From Gnetum montanum (lineage: Eukaryota; Streptophyta; Gnetopsida; Gnetales; Gnetaceae), in NCBI GenBank assembly GCA_015680685.1, contig MNCI01005503.1:160309-181712 (forward strand): a DNA stretch of 21,404 bases, given 5' to 3'. Made by a program: the position numbers and the translations under genes. Below, in pieces: positions 10,356 to 19,350 of the stretch (its first letter is position 1; the number at the start of each line of letters is the position of its first letter). Under the pieces are notes generated by a model that searched no databases, was not told the DNA's origin, and was given only the letters and a program-made list of their open reading frames with translations.

Positions 10356-11233
10356 CCATATTTAACACATCTTTTAAGATCTTTTGAGCAATCTCATGTC
10401 AGAACACTTAGTAGAGAATAGTTGAGCTTTGTAGTAGATATTTTCAAACTTTTTGTAGCTTTAGAAGTGTTGATTTCTAAGCACAAGAATTAGATTAAGA
10501 ATTTATTGCATTATTGATGAGCAGTGAGGTATCCCTACACTCAATCATATGAATATGAGCATCCAAACATGATTCAGTTGAATTCCAAGGACTAAGTACA
10601 TATGCGCCTTTGTGGAACAAGAATGGGTTGATCAATTGTTGTCTTCCCAAGCTTACTTGTATGTCATGATTGTATGGTTAAGTAAACTTGAGGCATATGA
10701 TTTTTAAACTTTTTTTGTGTTTTTATGTCTTGCTGATAATAAGGGAGGAGAGAGATAACTAAGTAACTAATTTAATTTGACTACTTATTAACTAGGCTCT
10801 AACTAATCCTAACAACAATATTCGTTCTCACTTGTTGTACACATTCTGAACGAGTGCAACACTACTAGGGTTACCAAATGCTAATCGTTACTGGGTTACC
10901 AAGTGTTTCACGCATGCTTGAAGTGATCGTACTATGTGCTTACTTAGGAGAGTGGTAGGGTGAGAGAGAATCATTAATCAACTAAGGAAAGCATTAAGTA
11001 ATAGTAATTAACATTAATTAATTTATTTTAAATGCTACAAGGTTTATCACAAAGTTTGTCTTTATTACTATACACAAGGTGTGCTTAGGTACACAATGCT
11101 TGAATAAAGATCCATTCACTTTATGACTCCTACTACGGGCATGTAGAAATAATTCTAACTCTGAGAGGGAGAAAAGGCAAGAGTTTGGGTAAGGGACTAA
11201 GACTAACTATACAAACCAAGTGTACCTGCCTCT

Positions 11234-11241
11234 TATTTATA
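11234..11241 (-). promoter_or_regulatory. TATA box of LTR2 (TATAAATA, minus strand)
   Basis: TATTTATA on the plus strand, that is TATAAATA followed by AGAGG in LTR orientation, at the position conserved in LTR1 and LTR3 and just downstream of the palindrome cluster. Confidence 0.75.
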
Positions 11242-11258
11242 GGCAATGAGGTAAGATG

Positions 11259-11343
11259 CAATATCGCATACGCAATATCATGTGGGAGGCCACGATATCA
11301 CGTACCTAATATCACAGACGTGATATCATGGGTGTGATATCAC
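11259..11343 (-). promoter_or_regulatory. Cluster of six GTGATATCAC-like palindromes in LTR2 U3
   Basis: Units on the plus strand start at 11259 (GCAATATCGC), 11272 (GCAATATCAT), 11292 (ACGATATCAC), 11306 (CTAATATCAC), 11320 (GTGATATCAT) and 11334 (GTGATATCAC, perfect palindrome). Spacings are 13, 20, 14, 14 and 14 bp. This is the largest of the three LTR clusters and ends about 9 bp from the LTR terminus. Confidence 0.65.
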
Positions 11344-11352
11344 AGCTCATCA

Positions 11353-11360
11353 TACCCCCA
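11353..11360 (-). promoter_or_regulatory. Polypurine tract of element 2
   Basis: On the minus strand this reads TGGGGGTA and directly abuts the LTR start. It is identical to the tract before LTR1, so plus-strand priming would occur here. Confidence 0.75.
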
Positions 11361-13310
11361 CAACTAAATGAAAACTCATCCTTGAGTTCCTTACAAAATA
11401 TTGGGAAGGTATGGGATTATTGACTAAATGAAAATTGACAGTGATACAGAATAACAAACTGAAAGTGCCCAGTGAATGGATCAATAAAATATTACAACAT
11501 TGGTGTTCATGCCCTTTGTGGTGAACACTGTACATGGATGACATTTAGACCTTTACTTGATAGCTTGAAGAGAAAAAGAGGGAGAAAAGAAAATGAGGTG
11601 TGTTGTTGCCAATGTTGAGATTGCACCCTCCATTGTTTATCCATAGCCATGGGACCAGACTTGTTCCTGGCGTAAATGTTCTAGCTCTAGTCCATCCTGA
11701 GTGCTTCCTCCTATTCCAGTACATAGTTCGTGTAATATCCAACTTCACATACAACATAGTCACAAATGAGCAAGGATAAGTAAGCCACACTACAATTGAT
11801 ACCTTGCCTCAATATAAAGAGCATTGGCTGGGTTGTGATTATGGAAAAAACTAGGTTAGAGGTTTATTACTAATAACTACCCAAGGTGTAGGGGTTAGGC
11901 AAGTACTAGAATGGAGAAATTGAAAAATTTGTGCTAGGGCCCCCATGACTAAGAGTGAACCTCTAGTAGCAATAAGATTGAAAAATACAAGGAACAAGAA
12001 AGATGGAAAAAAATAACAATGACAATGCTAATAAAGTGGATGTCAAAGATGGGGATGAAACGAGAAATTTTTGTTTGCATATAATGTTTAAGTAAAAGAA
12101 TTTAATAATTTTACCAAAAAGAAATGCCAGTGGGTCCTCCCCAATGTAGGCTCATGCCCTTTATGCCATGAGAAACCCACAAACCAAAGAGTCCATAGGC
12201 TCTAGGAATGTCATTTGGAAGCAAGAGTTAAAAACTTACCTACACGAGTTTATCAAGGAAAAACAATGCATTAACTAAGATATGGACTAATCATAAAACT
12301 AGTAATGAAGTGGAAAATGGGAAGAAAGATGGAGAGCAGAAAATGGAATGGAATCCCAAGAGCAAGGTTGGTAAAGTCCCTTGTGTATGTCATGGTTAAT
12401 GTGACTGAGTAGAACTCATTCCAAATTTGAACTTAAACCAACCACATTTAGTGACCTCGCATCAATACACTTGGCCAATACATTCCCTAGAAGCAACAAG
12501 AATACTTCCCCAAAGAGTAACCACCATTCCAAGGGGAGTGAGCTAGAGAAGTAGGAAGTGATAAAGAGCCTTAGTTAGAGGGAACATTCAGGCATGGGTA
12601 ACATGTCTTTCTAGTGCCATAACTAGTGCTTGTAGCCCATATTACTTTATTATGTATAAGGGATTTTCTTTTAATTTCCACTTTTTTTTATTTTTCATTT
12701 TGTTTTGCATGAAAACCACACCATGCAAAGACTTATTTTTATTCACTCAACTTCCTGATATTTGATCGATGGAAGAATGGCAAAAAACCTAAGAGAAAGA
12801 ACCCAAGCACCCAAAAGAATAGCTAGCACAAATGCATCGAATCCCTTTGAAGTCACATCCTTTTCAATGATTGTGTCATTCCTTTAGTTTAAAAAATACC
12901 AAGCCACCAATTCATTAATAGTTTAATTAGAAAAAGCGATAGTACAGTTCCAAAACCAAGGGAGACCATAGAGTTGAATGGGTGAATGAATGACATGGAT
13001 TCATTGCCTATTTTATCAAAAGCACCACATCTTAATATCAACATTGAGAATCAAAGATAAAAACCAAACATTAGCAATGAACATTATTATAATACAATCC
13101 ACCATCATGAGCACTTATTGTATGACGAATGAAAGTAAATCAACCAAACAAAGAAATAGTAAAAATGGTAATGATGGTGTAAGAAAAAAACTAAGTTAAC
13201 TTCAAAAAATTTGCAAAAACAAATATGTAAAAAAAATATAAATAACTGAGGGCTTAGAGTGCTTAGCATTGGTGGCCATCTCCCCTATGACTAAGTTGGA
13301 AGGAGGAGAT
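11361..13310 (-). mobile_element. Element 2: 3' non-coding region between integrase and LTR
   Basis: The part up to about 12220 matches the internal tail of element 1 (1-849, inverted), so it is a true part of the family. The rest (12220-13310) has no counterpart in this window. Open frames here are short (for example 11350-11544 and 11545-11790, minus) and show no transmembrane or env-like pattern. A non-coding tail of about 1.95 kb after pol is long for gypsy elements and may once have held an additional gene, but nothing visible proves it. Confidence 0.65.
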
Positions 13311-14460
13311 CTAAAATAGCAAGCAAGGTTGTCCACCAACAAAGGTAGCATGAGTACTGACTAATCTAAGCTCATGGAAAGGTTTGGTTTGTTGGATGTT
13401 GACCAAAATGTTCTTATCTAGGCTCTTAGGTTTGTATATCATCATGGCCTCTAAAGGAAAAGTTCTATGAATGACATAAGGTCCTTCCCATAGCATTTGA
13501 AATTTGGTACGTTGTGGCACATGTGTGGGATTCCAGTAGAGACCCTTATCTCCTAGTTGATATTTAAGTTTCCTAATCCTTAGGTCATGAAATTATTTAT
13601 TGAAGGCCTTGTGCAATTCATTAGATGATAGGGTGGCCAATCAATTCTCATCTAGCAGATGAAGGATCATCAACTCTTGCTTATGTGTTGGATCGAGGTC
13701 AAGGTTGAGGTCACATGCCATGGATAGTGTACAAAGCTTAGTTTGAATAGGAAGCATTGGTAATTTACCGTACACTAACTCATATGGAGAGTAGCCTATA
13801 GAGAGTTTCCATGTGGAGCGGTATGCCCAAAGAGCATCATTCAGTTTAGTGCTCCAGTCTAGCCTAAACTTGCTAATGGTTCTTATTAATATCTTGTTAA
13901 TCTCCCTGTTGGTGACTTTAGCTTCACTGTTTTTGCTCAACCCCTAAATGTTGCATTAATTTTTAAAAAGTCACACTTGTGAAGTGTGTACCATTGTCTG
14001 AACTAAGTGCACAAGGCACACCAAACCTATTTACAATTTGTTGTTGAACAAATCAGGTAGTTGTGGTTGATGTACAATCCTTAACAACAGCTACTTCTAC
14101 CCATTTTGTAAGGTAATCAACAGTAACAATAATATAAGCTTTTCCATTGGACATTGGTGTAATCAGCACCATAAAATCAATTCCCCAAATGTCGAAGGGT
14201 TCTAAAGGTTGGATCCATTATATTGAATCCTCCATTCTAGTAGTCATCCCCCCATCATGTTGACTGCACTTACAAGATTGGATGAAACGATGAGCATCCC
14301 AAAATAATTTAGCTCAATAATATCTTGCAAGAAAGATCTTAATGGTTGTTCATCTCCCAGCATAATGACCCCCACAAGGACCCTCATGAGCATCTTGGAG
14401 AACTCGCAATTGATCTACATCAAGAACACACCATCGAACCAAGTCATCAGGACATACTTT
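13311..14460 (-). pseudogene. Element 2 integrase (IN), decayed
   Basis: Integrase inserts the element cDNA into host DNA. Reading leftward from about 14430, an HHCC-type zinc finger is visible (HEGPCGGHYAGR, then SCKCSQHDG, where the usual C-x2-C has become C-x-C). The catalytic core follows: DIWGIDFM with its Asp at 14176-14178, then SSDNGTHFTS with its Asp at 13996-13998. The segment that should carry the YHPQ-type motif before the catalytic Glu is missing near 13940, with a frame change, and the frame resumes at KNSEAKVTNREINKIL. Then come ALWAYRSTWKLSIGYSPYEL (about 13840-13780) and a C-terminal KFQMLWEGPYVIH (about 13505-13465). In-frame stops lie before FVQQQIV and before KLMQHLG. No chromodomain is recognised. 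Confidence 0.88.
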
Positions 14461-14527
14461 GTAAAGTTTCCCATTGATTTCTATAAAATACTTGGCTCTA
14501 TGAAGAAACTATTGTTTCTTTTTAGCA

Positions 14528-15150
14528 TCAAACCATTATAGTTTTTTTTTGTGTAAGTAGATAGGTGAGAATGCTACTATACCATTTTTTCTCCATGGTT
14601 AATTGATTATTCACTACACCTACAAAGAGGTGCTCATTTGGCAAATAATCAAAAATTGGATATTCATCGTCTTTGTTATCCCATCGCAACCAAGATAAAT
14701 GATCAACAACTACATTCTTGGTGCTTTTATGATCGATCATCATAAGATCAAACTCTTGTAAGATTACAAGCCATTGTATGATGTGAGGGCTTACCATTGG
14801 CTTATTCATTAGAAACCTTATTACACTATGATCTATGTGTACAAATACCTTATAACCCAAGATGTAGTGCCTAAATTTTTCTAGTGCAAACACTATAGCC
14901 ATTAATTCTTTCTCTATTGTAGTGTAGTTAAGTTGTGCACCAGTGATACTTCTACTTGCATAGTAGATATAATAAGGATATTTTTGATCATCTAACTCTA
15001 TAACTATATCTCCTAAAGCATAATTAGATATGTCAGTCATTATGTGGAATGGTCTAGATCAATCAAGAGCTTATAGAATGGGTGTTTCTACAAGCTTCTA
15101 TTTTAAAGTTTCGAAAGCTAGTTCACATTCTCTAGTCCATTCCAAAGGTA
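14528..15150 (-). pseudogene. Element 2 RT C-terminal end and RNase H domain
   Basis: From 15150 leftward, the RT-RNase H connection (PLEWTRECELAFETLK, followed by stops) leads into a 170-codon open stretch (15040-14528). This stretch is RNase H of the gypsy type. RNase H removes the RNA strand during reverse transcription. Three acidic active-site positions are kept: Asp in MTDISNYALGD, Glu in TIEKELMAIVFALEKF and Asp in VFVHIDHSVIRF. The closing ADHLSRL-type motif appears as VDHLSWL, an Arg-to-Trp change that fits a CpG transition. The right edge is the target duplication of the inserted element at 15151-15155. Confidence 0.9.
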
Positions 15151-15155
15151 CATCC
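15151..15155. repeat. Target site duplication CATCC (left copy)
   Basis: CATCC directly precedes the TGTTGGCG terminus and is repeated exactly after the other terminus at 18409-18413. Five bases is the usual duplication length for LTR-retrotransposon integration. Confidence 0.85.
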
Positions 15156-15206
15156 TGTTGGCGACCGTTTGGGACACGACTGCCAACGAGTGTCCTCGAA
15201 CAGGAT
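15156..15206. repeat. Foldable terminus of the nested insertion
   Basis: Within the first 51 bp, GGACAC (about 15172) pairs with GTGTCC (about 15190), and TTGGC near the end pairs with GCCAA at about 15182. The outer CCTGTT/AACAGG also pair, although its first two bases belong to the target duplication. This is self-complementary structure at one LTR end. It may be chance or a feature of the transcript end. Confidence 0.4.
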
Positions 15207-16544
15207 TTAGGTGACTACTGGTCTTTGGCAACACCAAGGCCCAGATACATCCAAATAAACTCAATAGTTAATGTGAGTATGTGTGTGTGTTGTTGCAGTG
15301 TGCGGTTATGTAAAATGAAACGATTGCATTATGTGTAAACTATAGATGGCTTATCTTAAAGAGATTCAGCCAACTTTGCCAAGTACTGTGAGTTGTTGAG
15401 AGTTCCTATTTTGTTCAATTGCCTAGTCTACGCGATCCTTATAATACCTACTTGTAACAAATAAAATTTTGCAAAAACATTTGAGCACAACTCTGCGAAT
15501 CTACNGAAAGATTCGATGGAAATAGACAGAAAAGAAAGTAGATTTGCATGAATCTCAAATATTTAAACAAGGTAAAATGACACGAGTAAACACTTCGCAA
15601 TAAAGCTATCCCAAATTCAATATCTACAAATTGTTCAAACTTCCAAGACTCAAATAAGCAATTTCTTCAAGAAAATCCTACTATGCTACCAAAAAATTGC
15701 TGCGTAAACTATCACGTACGAGACTTCATTTTGGCTAGATAATGGATGTCAACAATTGCATTCAACAGAACCTTCAAAAGACTTGAAAATTTTTGATTGA
15801 AATACCATGGAGATTCACTTTAAGGATAAAAAGAAGCTATTCCGGTCCCATCAAAATACCAAAGATTTTCTGAACCCTCTTGACTACTGAATTGTTCAAC
15901 AGCATGGCTACAAGCAGAGGCTCTCTTACAACAATCCCAATAGCAGTTCTTATACATTGCACAATAACAAAATTTACTACTAAAATTCTCTTAAGGATTT
16001 TAAACACAAGCACTTCTATGGAAAAATTTTAATAGAAATTTCTATCAAGCAACAAGAACAGTAAGAGCGATCTAAAAATCCCAAAATTACTTGCCAAGGA
16101 TGATACTATCTAAACCACTAGCTAAACAATTTAAAAAAAAACAAAAATAAAACATAACTCACAGGACTATGCCAAAGAGGCTGAAATATTTTCTTTAGCA
16201 AGTCATCTTACAAGCAATCTTTCACACTTTCTTTGTACAAATGTTTTTCTCCCAAGACTCAAAGTGTGTCTCCATGTGAGAGCCCAAGTATTCCAAAGTG
16301 TGATCCCAATGTCTTCTCGCAAAGTGTGATGTCTTCCTTCCAAAAGAAAATCCTCTACTTTGAGACCCCATGTCTTCCCTTTTTAAAGGGTTCAAAGGTG
16401 GTTACATTCCAAAATATCCTAGCTAACTTTTCTCTCAAGTAAGGAGGTTACAAATTACCCATCTAGTTAGGAGGAAGTTATGTAGTTAGGAAGTTAGGAA
16501 GTTATACATAAAATTAAGAGAAATTTATGCTAACATTAATATTT
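15207..16544. other. Non-coding left part of the nested insertion
   Basis: No protein match on either strand. The plus-strand frames at 15030-15338 and 16233-16442 look like chance openings; the first crosses the insertion border. The minus strand holds TTTAAAAAGGG near 16385, a candidate TATA element, with a downstream A/G-rich, plausibly transcribed stretch. One ambiguous base (N) is at 15505. Confidence 0.5.
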
Positions 16545-16660
16545 GTAAATATTATAAATATTAAATATTAAATGTAATGTGATATTACAAATATTATAAA
16601 TATTTTAACATCAATATTGCAAATATTTTTATGAGTAGTAACTTATATATATAATAATGT
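16545..16660. repeat. AT-rich direct/inverted repeat next to the gap
   Basis: The word AAATATTATAAATATT occurs twice (about 16545-16561 and 16588-16604), surrounded by further AAATATT words and followed by TATATATA. This low-complexity, self-pairing DNA probably caused the adjacent assembly gap. Confidence 0.6.
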
Positions 16661-16679
16661 TTAAAAATAATGTTTTAAG

Positions 16680-16757
16680 NNNNNNNNNNNNNNNNNNNNN
16701 NNNNNNNNNNNNNNNNNNNNNNNNNNNNNNNNNNNNNNNNNNNNNNNNNNNNNNNNN
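16680..16757. other. Assembly gap (78 N)
   Basis: 78 unresolved bases. The matching CATCC duplications and the resumption of the same gypsy reading on both sides indicate that the scaffold join is correct. The real gap length is unknown. Confidence 0.95.
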
Positions 16758-16788
16758 GTTATAAACAAGTGGTAGTAATAAGATAATT

Positions 16789-17474
16789 TTACATACACCT
16801 CGGTGTAAATATGAGTGAAAGTGGAAGAGTTAATGGATAAAAATAAATCTTCTTCGTCTTCCCTGGTAAATCATGCAGATAATCAGCAACAGTTCCAGAA
16901 CAACGGGCGTAATCAGCTGGTTCATTTTCTCTTTTCTTATCTTTGCGCAAAACCGATAAGAACTGATACATGTTGTAACCCGTTCCCGGTGCTAACTCCT
17001 GCAATTGTGGTTTGTTGGACACAGCCATACTACCAGAGTTAACATACAACACCGACTCTGGCCTCTTCTTGTTTCTGTAACTTGCGTCATGCCGATATCT
17101 CGAATCTAAATTTCTTGCTTGCCGTATATAAAATATGTCTGTTATGGAAATATCCAATAAAGTAGCAAACAAGAACGGATCGATAATGCGGGCCTTTCTG
17201 GTGGTTACTGGTGCTTATGATTTCCATTTACAAACAAGGTGCACAGGTACATCATTTTCGGGATAGCACACGATGGCATCATTAGATTGGCCCCTGCGTG
17301 CGGATCCAAGATCCAGATGGATGGCTCCACGCGGCAGAAGTCATGCTGCTTGAGCAGGTTGTGATCGGAGAAGAAGCCGATGCATCCACTATTGGCCATT
17401 ATGCCGTATATGTGGCCCTGGATTACCAGATCACCCCTGCATATTATGCAAGTGTCTTCTGTAAATGCGTCGAT
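16789..17474 (-). pseudogene. Unidentified gene-like segment, two overlapping minus-strand frames
   Basis: Two frames run in the same direction and abut with a one-base phase change at 17205-17214. The upstream one (17474-17205) carries two close cysteines (EDTCIICRGD), NSGCIGFFSDH and QHDFCRVEPSIWILDPHAG. The downstream one (17214-16789, about 141 codons, no stop) includes RKARIIDPFLFATLLDI, YRNKKRPESVLYVNSGS and ENEPADYARCSGTVADYLHD. Together they would be about 230 codons with one frameshift. A splice-acceptor-like TTTACAG lies just before EDTC. Amino-acid use looks like real coding and G+C is visibly higher than around it. I do not recognise the family. The overlapping plus-strand frame 17298-17753 (151 codons) is the alternative reading. 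Most likely this is host DNA captured in the insertion; confidence in coding is modest. Confidence 0.4.
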
Positions 17475-18215
17475 TTAACCTACCTGCTCAGTGCGTCGAT
17501 GAAATTGTCTTGTTGGCATAAATTCTTGCAGAAGGATGAGTGTGATTCTAGTTTTAGTCAAAAGGAAATACTAGTTTTGGTTGTGATTGGTGCTCTTTGT
17601 TTGCTTGGAGTACAACATCAATGTTTGACGTACATGGCCACCACAACACCAAATTTACGAATAGCAGCTCTACCAACAGTACCTCAAAACCATACACATA
17701 CCCTTTCTCTATGGATTTCTGAAAATAGAAGTTTAGTAGATACAAATTTTTGAGATACTGATTATAGTCTATCTATCGTTAAAAATAAATTTCAGCAAGA
17801 AACTTCAGCTTTGGAGTGGGTTTCTTGCACTCTCGTGACAATTTCCTTATTTGAATTAAAACCGCTACCATTATTGTGTTCTGGAAATCTACTGAGAAAT
17901 AACATTGGATTTTGCTTTCATTTTTATGCAGTTTGCTGGTGAAACTGGACGGAATTAGAATGATCAGTGGCAGAACTGCCATTTGCCGTATTAGTCCTAT
18001 TCTGAGACTCAGCAATGCTAAGTATTTCGTTGCTGGTCATTTCTTTCTGCTACGAATTCAACTTAGGTCTGTTTGCTCCGAAGTCACCTGCTCTATGAAT
18101 AAATTTATCCTGCATTATTGCCGTATTACTCAAACCCCTCGGTCCTACACAAAGAAATTAGTCGCTTTCTTCCTGCTCGTTCTAGTGAATAATATAATTC
18201 TTGTTTGCTAAAGGG
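17475..18215 (-). pseudogene. Possible second part of the gene-like segment (Ser/Asn/Gln-rich)
   Basis: On the minus strand between about 18140 and 17930 a frame reads AIMQDKFIHRAGDFGANRPK, a TAG where CAG (Gln) would fit, then MTSNEILSIAESQNRT and DHSNSVQFHQQTA before a stop. The Ser/Asn/Gln-rich composition is like a plant regulatory protein's disordered region. The DNA between (17920-17480) is AT-rich with stops in all minus frames, compatible with an intron. The open plus-strand frame at 17912-18211 is the competing reading; it has no motif. No family is recognised. Confidence 0.3.
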
Positions 18216-18408
18216 ATAATTTGGCACTTTATTTTCATATCCCAAGAAGGCCTCAACAGCATTTTATTTAATAGATAATAGCTCCAAAACATTCATCAAC
18301 CTATAACTTTTACGCTATATATTTTACTTTCAAATTCTCAAACACTGGTTATTCCAATTTTAGATATGATAGTCCAACTGTTTCATGATATGGCCAAATG
18401 TGCCAACA

Positions 18409-18413
18409 CATCC
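18409..18413. repeat. Target site duplication CATCC (right copy)
   Basis: Exact repeat of 15151-15155, directly after the TGCCAACA terminus. It lies at the RT-RNase H connection of element 2. Confidence 0.85.
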
Positions 18414-19350
18414 TTTTTTTGTTAATTCAACCAATGATTTTGCAACCTTCTAAAAGTTCTCAATAAACCTTCTATAGTAGCCAGTGTGTCCAAAGAATGA
18501 CTAGATATCTTTTATAGTTTCTAGTTGATGGGTAATTCCTTGGATAACTTTGATCTTTTCAGTGTCTACCTCTATCCCTATTTGTGAAATTTTATGTCCT
18601 AGTACAATGCCTTCCTAGACCATAAAATGGCTCTTGTGCTAGTTGAGCCTTAAATTAATTTCTACACATCATTTTAGTACTTTCTCCAATCAGTCCAAGG
18701 CTTGATCAAAGTTTGCTCCGTAGGTGAAGAAGTCGTCCATGAAGACCTCCAAACCATTTCCTATATACTACTGGAATATGCTTAGAACTAATTGTTGAAA
18801 TGTTGTAGGGCATTACACAAGCCAAAAGACATCTATTTGTATGCAAATGTTTCCCAAGGACTGATGAACGTAGTCTTGTCTTGGTCTTCTAGGGCTATTT
18901 GTATTTGGTTGTACCCACTGTACCCATCCAAAAAACTATAGTAGCGATGCCCTGCGATGGTGTCTAAGACTTGGTCAACAAATGGCAATAGAAAGTGGTC
19001 TTTGAATGTTGCCATGTTTAGTAGCCTGAAATCTATGCATACCCTGCATTTACCTCCCTTTTTGGGCACTATAACTAAGGGGCTAACCCATTTGCTATCA
19101 ATAATGGGGTATATGAACCCAGCTTTTAGAAGTTGTTCAATATCTTCTTTAACAACTTGCTTTAGCTTTGGGTTCAATCATCTCTACGATTGTCTTTGAG
19201 GATTTATGAAGGGGTTAGTGTAAATTCTATGTTGTCATATCCTAGGATCTATTCTAGTTAATTTGGGATATGATCAAGCAAAGGCTTTTGACCATTTTTT
19301 TATTACCTTCGATAGTCTCTCTTTTTGTTGCAGAGCAAGCTTAGCATTAA
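18414..19350 (-). pseudogene. Element 2 reverse transcriptase (RT), decayed
   Basis: RT copies element RNA into DNA. From about 19345 leftward: KERLSKVIKKWSKAFA, then SYPKLTRIDPRI and HRIYTNPFINPQRQS before the core. The core frame (19177-18833) has LNPKLKQVVKEDIEQLLKAG, WVSPLVIVPKKGGKCRVCID, FVDQVLDTIAGHRYYSFLDG and SGYNQI, including the first catalytic Asp. After a stop comes MSFGLCNA, then a frameshift, then EVFMDDFFTYGA with the catalytic Asp pair at about 18726-18743. VLGHKISQIGIEVDTEKIKV and FFGHTGYYRRFIENF follow (about 18595-18440). About eight in-frame stops are seen, mostly TAG or TGA at places where Trp, Gln or Arg is usual. The gene continues at 15150 beyond the inserted element. 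Confidence 0.92.

Larger units (their letters stand above)
10515..11352 (-). mobile_element. LTR2: 3' LTR of element 2, 838 bp
   Basis: In its own orientation it begins TGATGAGCTGTGATATCAC (11352 leftward) and ends CTCATCA at 10515. It is homologous in inverted orientation to LTR1, including the conserved U5 end and the GATCTTTATTCAAG block near 11100-11115. The polypurine tract lies to its right, marking it as the 3' LTR. The five bases beyond its outer end are ATTAT (10510-10514); the partner duplication is outside the window. Confidence 0.9.
15156..18408 (-). mobile_element. Nested 3,253-bp insertion in element 2 pol, probable solo LTR
   Basis: The insert starts TGTTGGCG, ends TGCCAACA (7-bp inverted termini, TG...CA) and is flanked by perfect CATCC duplications. 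The gypsy RT reading resumes in frame on the other side once the insert and one duplication copy are disregarded. I find no second copy of its terminal sequences inside it, hence no LTR pair, no polypurine tract or primer site, and no pol. A solo LTR is the simplest reading. Its orientation is uncertain. The minus strand is favoured because TTTAAAAAGGG at about 16380-16390 looks like a TATA-type element there. It contains an assembly gap (16680-16757) and a gene-like segment (16789-18215), so its true length is not exact. About 3.2 kb is very long for an LTR. Confidence 0.75.

Noticed and set aside
11353-13310. Env-like gene downstream of integrase
   Set aside because: No frame above about 80 codons and no signal peptide or membrane anchor pattern in the right strand and order.
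15030-15338. Plus-strand 102-codon frame
   Set aside because: It crosses the border between gypsy RNase H DNA (antisense) and the nested insertion at 15156, so it cannot be an old gene.
15496-15513. Small inverted repeat CGAATCT...AGATTCG, considered as a terminator hairpin
   Set aside because: Seven-bp stem around an ambiguous base, with no gene end nearby; in plant nuclear DNA such hairpins are not terminators.
17205-17399. WILDPHAGANLMMPS considered as a Copia protease active site (WILDSGAS.HM)
   Set aside because: Only WILD agrees; the S/T-G after Asp is absent, no zinc knuckle, integrase or RT follows, and the surrounding frames do not look like Copia pol.
16758-18230. Organellar insertion (plastid or mitochondrial DNA) as the source of the G+C-richer segment
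   Set aside because: No plastid or mitochondrial gene was recognised in either strand, although a divergent mitochondrial intergenic piece cannot be fully excluded without a search.
18957-19199. Plus-strand 80-codon frame
   Set aside because: Shadow of the reverse transcriptase on the minus strand, where SFLDG and PKKGG motifs identify the true reading.
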